DNA of 64,000 nt from positions 696,001 to 760,000 of the forward strand of contig NZ_CP150265.1 in the NCBI RefSeq assembly GCF_037976325.1, in the 5' to 3' direction. The stretch's first letter is position 1. Each line of letters begins with the position of its first letter. Source of the stretch: Paenibacillus sp. FSL K6-3182 (GTDB taxonomy: Bacteria > Bacillota > Bacilli > Paenibacillales > Paenibacillaceae). Positions 61,274 to 64,000 of the stretch are shown piece after piece. A program made the translations under genes and the position numbers. The notes beneath the pieces are model-generated. The model had not been told where the DNA came from and ran no database searches. It saw only the letters and a program-made list of their open reading frames with translations.

Positions 61274-62479
61274 TTAAACATCTTCCCATCCGAAATAATA
61301 ATAGGGGAACCAAGAAGTCGAGACATAGACAACAGCATGGCTCTCCCTATCGAATATGAACGATATTGAATACATATTATCAGGGTTGTTAAGCTTATCA
61401 TGAATGGAAATGTCGCGGTAATTTCCGTCGTTGGTCTTCTCGTAGAAATAGGTAGCTGATTGGTCTCCATAAAAACCAAAAGTTCCATATAGGCGAAGGA
61501 CATCGAACATTGTGCTTTCTCCGAGGACAATCCCCTTATATGTACGTAATGACTGATTTGCATTGGTAAGTTCAATAGAGTCTTCATCTATTTTCCAAGA
61601 ATCAATCAACCCACCTTTGTTATAGTGAGCTGAGAATAAAGGGTAAATGTTATTATTAAAGACATCCTTATCATCCGAAACCTCGTATAGCTCCTCTATT
61701 GTTTTTTTTGAATCTCCTATCTTCACCTCAGTAAAAGGACTATTTCCAAATAAATTGAAGTCATTTCCCGTGACAGGTTCAGCGCTGAAATCTGGAATAC
61801 GCTGGACGGCTGCAGATGGTAAAGACGGTAGAAGTGTGCGATCCGATGGAGCGGTTGGCCTTTTTAATATATCCAGTACTCCTTTAAAGGAGAGTTGTCT
61901 AATCCACTGAATGGCTTCTGCTCGTGAAAAAGAGTCCTGTCCATTGAATTGCTCTGGCGTTATAGCATCACTGTTAGCCATACCGTTTCCAATGAGGTAA
62001 ACAACGGCGTCTTCACCTTCATAATGAACCCCTTGCACGGCACAAATGATTTCTGAAGCTCGCGACTTCGTGAGTGGCTCCATTCGCAGCTTATGGTTCG
62101 AAGCGCCGGATGTAGGATGATTAAAGCTCTCTGCCAGGCGATAGGGACCGTCTGTCCAATCATCATTACCCTCAGGGGAACTTGCGGATGGCAAAGCCAT
62201 ACCCAAGGCTCTATAAAGAGCTTTTAAAAACTCTGCTTCACTTATTGGCTCGTCAGGCTTTAAGCTGCTGTCAGGGTATCCATTTATAATATTTTGTGCC
62301 ATAGCCCATTGAAACAGACGCTCAGCCCAGTGTCCTTTCATTCCATAGGGCTTGATAATGAGAAAATCGTATTTTTCGTCATCTTTTTGATCCTGAGCAT
62401 TCAAATTTGCTGTTGCTGTTACCCAAAATAATGAAGATACGATGATCAGACATGTAACTATACGCTTAAACTTAAACAT
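61274..62479 (-). CDS. S-layer-homology domain protein
   Basis: 401 residues. Signal peptide (about 1-28) and an SLH motif HWAERLFQWAMAQNIINGYPDSSLKPDEPISEAEFLKALYRALG follow. A weaker second SLH-like unit (ITPEQFNGQDSFSRAEAIQWIRQLSF) completes a cell-wall-polymer binding region. The C-terminal 170 residues form a beta-rich domain with no known motif (IGDSKKTIEELYEV, GIVLGESTMFDVLRLYG, ISFIFDRESHAVVYVS). It probably sits on the cell surface. The second ATG is preferred because GGAAGG lies 9 bases before it; the first overlaps that site. Confidence 0.85.
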   Translation of the reverse strand: MFKFKRIVTCLIIVSSLFWVTATANLNAQDQKDDEKYDFLIIKPYGMKGHWAERLFQWAMAQNIINGYPDSSLKPDEPISEAEFLKALYRALGMALPSASSPEGNDDWTDGPYRLAESFNHPTSGASNHKLRMEPLTKSRASEIICAVQGVHYEGEDAVVYLIGNGMANSDAITPEQFNGQDSFSRAEAIQWIRQLSFKGVLDILKRPTAPSDRTLLPSLPSAAVQRIPDFSAEPVTGNDFNLFGNSPFTEVKIGDSKKTIEELYEVSDDKDVFNNNIYPLFSAHYNKGGLIDSWKIDEDSIELTNANQSLRTYKGIVLGESTMFDVLRLYGTFGFYGDQSATYFYEKTNDGNYRDISIHDKLNNPDNMYSISFIFDRESHAVVYVSTSWFPYYYFGWEDV

Positions 62480-62900
62480 AAAATTCATCCTTCCGAATCC
62501 AATTAAATACCGTTTTTTATATTGTTAAAAACTTCCTAATGTTATATCGGAAAGTATAGTATTTTAACTGATAGCTGCGAGTGAAAACAGCGATTTGATT
62601 TATTCTTCTTTAAACAGAATTAGATGAGGCGATGTAATGGAGTAGATTAAAATAGCTGTGGCAAGGCAAGCGGTGGGGGTCTTTCATTGGTTGCGTAAGC
62701 GTGGCGTAATGTAAACAGCTTACTCGGTTGATTTCATGGAACATAAGCAAGCTTTAAAAATATTTTGAATATTCCTTTACATGAATATTCCCGTTGTGGT
62801 ATATTCAATTCAACAAAAGGAAATACAAGGAGGGAGGCTTAAAGGATTCGATAAAGCAATGTTTGCTTTAGAAGAAGGATGAATTAATTAAATCAAGTGA
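62480..62900. other. Intergenic region with ArsR operator-promoter
   Basis: It holds promoters for two divergent genes. The only clear structure is the ArsR-type operator-promoter at 62767-62805; the rest is AT-rich without a reading frame. Confidence 0.45.
62767..62805 (+). promoter_or_regulatory. arsR-like promoter with two GAATATTC boxes
   Basis: Two perfect GAATATTC palindromes are 16 bases apart, overlapping -35 TTTACA and followed, 18 bases on, by TATATT. A spaced pair on one face of the helix suits ArsR-type autorepression. Confidence 0.5.
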
Positions 62901-63242
62901 ATGGATGTTTTTCTTATGAATGCTAACGTTATGAGTGCCTTGGCTGAGCCTAACCGCCTGCAGATTGTTGACCTATTGCGAGCGAGTCCTCTAACGGTTG
63001 GGGAGATTGCTGAAAGGCTTGGCTTACGGCAGCCCCAAGCTTCCAAGCATTTGCGCGTCCTTAGCGAGGCCGGTATTGTTGAGGTGCAGGCGATTGCTAA
63101 CCGTCGTATATACAAGCTGCGTCCTGATCCGTTTAAGGAATTAGACGCTTGGCTGGAATCATACCGACGTATGTGGGAGGAACGCTACGATCGGCTGGAC
63201 GATTATTTATTGGAGCTGCAAAACAAGGAAACAGATAAGTAA
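62901..63242 (+). CDS. ArsR family transcriptional regulator
   Basis: The 113-residue winged helix has ALAEPNRLQIVDLLRASPLTVGEIAERLGLRQPQASKHLRVLSEAGIVEVQAIANRRIYKLRPDPFKELDAWLESYR. No cysteine pair is present, so metal sensing is unlikely. This branch is commonly paired with an AHSA1-domain gene, as here. The ribosome site is weak; ATG at 62901 or 62916 are both possible. Two palindromes upstream suggest autorepression. Confidence 0.9.
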   Translation: MDVFLMNANVMSALAEPNRLQIVDLLRASPLTVGEIAERLGLRQPQASKHLRVLSEAGIVEVQAIANRRIYKLRPDPFKELDAWLESYRRMWEERYDRLDDYLLELQNKETDK

Positions 63243-63302
63243 GATTAGCAATAAGACATAAACGGATTAATGATATAAACAAATTTGAGGAGGATGTTTA
63301 TT

Positions 63303-63836
63303 ATGACTAACCCTAACCTAACTAATCAATTGGTATCTAAAGTAGAAGGCAGCACACTTATATTGGAGCGTGTGTTTCAAGCACCGCGCGAGCTTGTATT
63401 TAAAGCTTTCTCGGAGGCAGAGCATTTAAAACATTGGTGGGGACCAAAAGGCTGGACTATACCTGTATGCAACGTCGACTTTCGTCCAGGTGGAACTTGG
63501 CATTATTGCATGAAGTGTGAAGATAAGAACCAAGGCGATTTCTACGGTATGGAATCGTGGGGTAAAGCATTCTATCAGGAGATTACAGCACCGGAGCAGA
63601 TCGTCTATAGAGATTGTTTCTCGGATGCAGAAGGCAATGTTGCGGAAAATATGCCGCAAATGATGGTTACACTCGATTTTATTGAGCAAGATGGCAAGAC
63701 GAAGCTAGTTAACACCGCGAAATATGCATCGCCAGAAGCTTTGCAAACGGTGATTGATATGGGAATGATTCCAGGTATAACGCAAACGTTTGAAAACTTG
63801 GATGTTCATCTGGAAAAGCTGCAACAGAGCAATTAA
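63303..63836 (+). CDS. SRPBCC/AHSA1-domain protein
   Basis: The 177-residue START-like fold opens LILERVFQAPRELVFKAFSEAEHLKHWWGPKGWTIPVCNVDFRPGGTWHYCM and ends with a long helix (IPGITQTFENLDVHLEKL). The fold holds hydrophobic ligands in a central cavity; the ligand is not known. The ATG follows GAGGAGG at good spacing, not the earlier TTG. It is paired with the ArsR gene 60 bases upstream. Confidence 0.9.
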   Translation: MTNPNLTNQLVSKVEGSTLILERVFQAPRELVFKAFSEAEHLKHWWGPKGWTIPVCNVDFRPGGTWHYCMKCEDKNQGDFYGMESWGKAFYQEITAPEQIVYRDCFSDAEGNVAENMPQMMVTLDFIEQDGKTKLVNTAKYASPEALQTVIDMGMIPGITQTFENLDVHLEKLQQSN

Positions 63837-63957
63837 GGAATAAAGGCGTGTATTTTCACAAGAAGAATTAATAAAAATAGAAAAGAGACCGTATGATACG
63901 TCGCCTTAACTTGGGATTTTAAACTGATACTATTACCTATAAATTGTTTGGAGCTAG

Positions 63958-63998
63958 AAAAAAACAGCGTACTCAGTTACCCGAGTACGCTGTTTTCT
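63958..63998. terminator. Terminator at window end
   Basis: The arms AAAACAGCGTACTC and GAGTACGCTGTTTT have an 8-base loop, with T-rich sequence on both sides. Confidence 0.85.
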
Positions 63999-64000
63999 TC

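Overview
The window looks like chromosome from an endospore-forming, low-to-mid GC Bacillota of the Paenibacillaceae type (Paenibacillus or a close relative). The basis is protein families and gene style: an Lpl/Ytc-type sugar ABC transporter with a DUF3502-like binding protein, an S-layer-homology protein, a DUF4386 protein, a general-stress L25/Ctc protein, strong GGAGG ribosome sites, frequent TTG/GTG starts and U-tailed hairpin terminators. No rRNA, tRNA, CRISPR array or intact transposase was seen.

Layout. 1-2600: end of a carbohydrate ABC transporter operon (second permease and lipoprotein). 2659-3639: alpha/beta hydrolase. 3922-12859: nucleoside uptake and salvage block, with deoD, a Crp/Fnr regulator, deoB, a BMP-type nucleoside-binding lipoprotein, a NupOPQ-like ABC transporter and an NCS2 purine permease. 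A perfect Crp-type palindrome lies upstream of deoD. 13064-16250: cytochrome b/molybdopterin protein, hydrolase, sulfurtransferase. 16250-33510: a mosaic accessory region, AT-rich in parts, with a methyltransferase, an ABC-F protein, a kinase fragment, TetR/SDR, an FAD oxidoreductase, a GH43 enzyme, a second-type SecA, and several gene fragments. 33691-37726: trpB, a second sulfurtransferase, L25/Ctc and a PfpI-like protein. 38225-52900: small regulator-plus-target pairs (AraC/cupin, MerR/nitroreductase, MarR/VOC, BlaI/BlaR1-like), a VanZ-like protein, an AAC(3) acetyltransferase, and a membrane protein/XRE/DUF4386 operon. 53111-61097: ferredoxin and a peptide-type ABC transporter. 61274-63836: SLH protein and an ArsR/AHSA1 pair.

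Most unusual points. (1) The peptide-type ABC transporter at 53.6-60.5 kb is rebuilt throughout: the two ATPases are fused, both permeases carry long N-terminal membrane extensions, and the binding lipoprotein appears circularly permuted, with the usual C-terminal segment placed directly after the lipobox linker. (2) A dispersed intergenic hairpin repeat, about nine copies, has stem core TACATCGCC/GGCGATGTA and is usually followed by one or two TCAAC boxes. (3) Three orphan copies of the 3' end of a sulfurtransferase gene lie at 19.2, 26.1 and 27.4 kb, at junctions between accessory modules. Two of them are followed by the hairpin repeat, exactly as after the two intact sulfurtransferase genes. 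This suggests the sulfurtransferase 3' end is a recombination or integration hot spot. (4) Several genes have leader or operator structures that can be read directly: the ABC-F leader ORFs, the aac(3) leader hairpin, a Fur-like box over an AraC promoter, and MerR, TetR, MarR, BlaI and ArsR operators.

All assignments come from reading the sequence and recalled family signatures. No database search was run.
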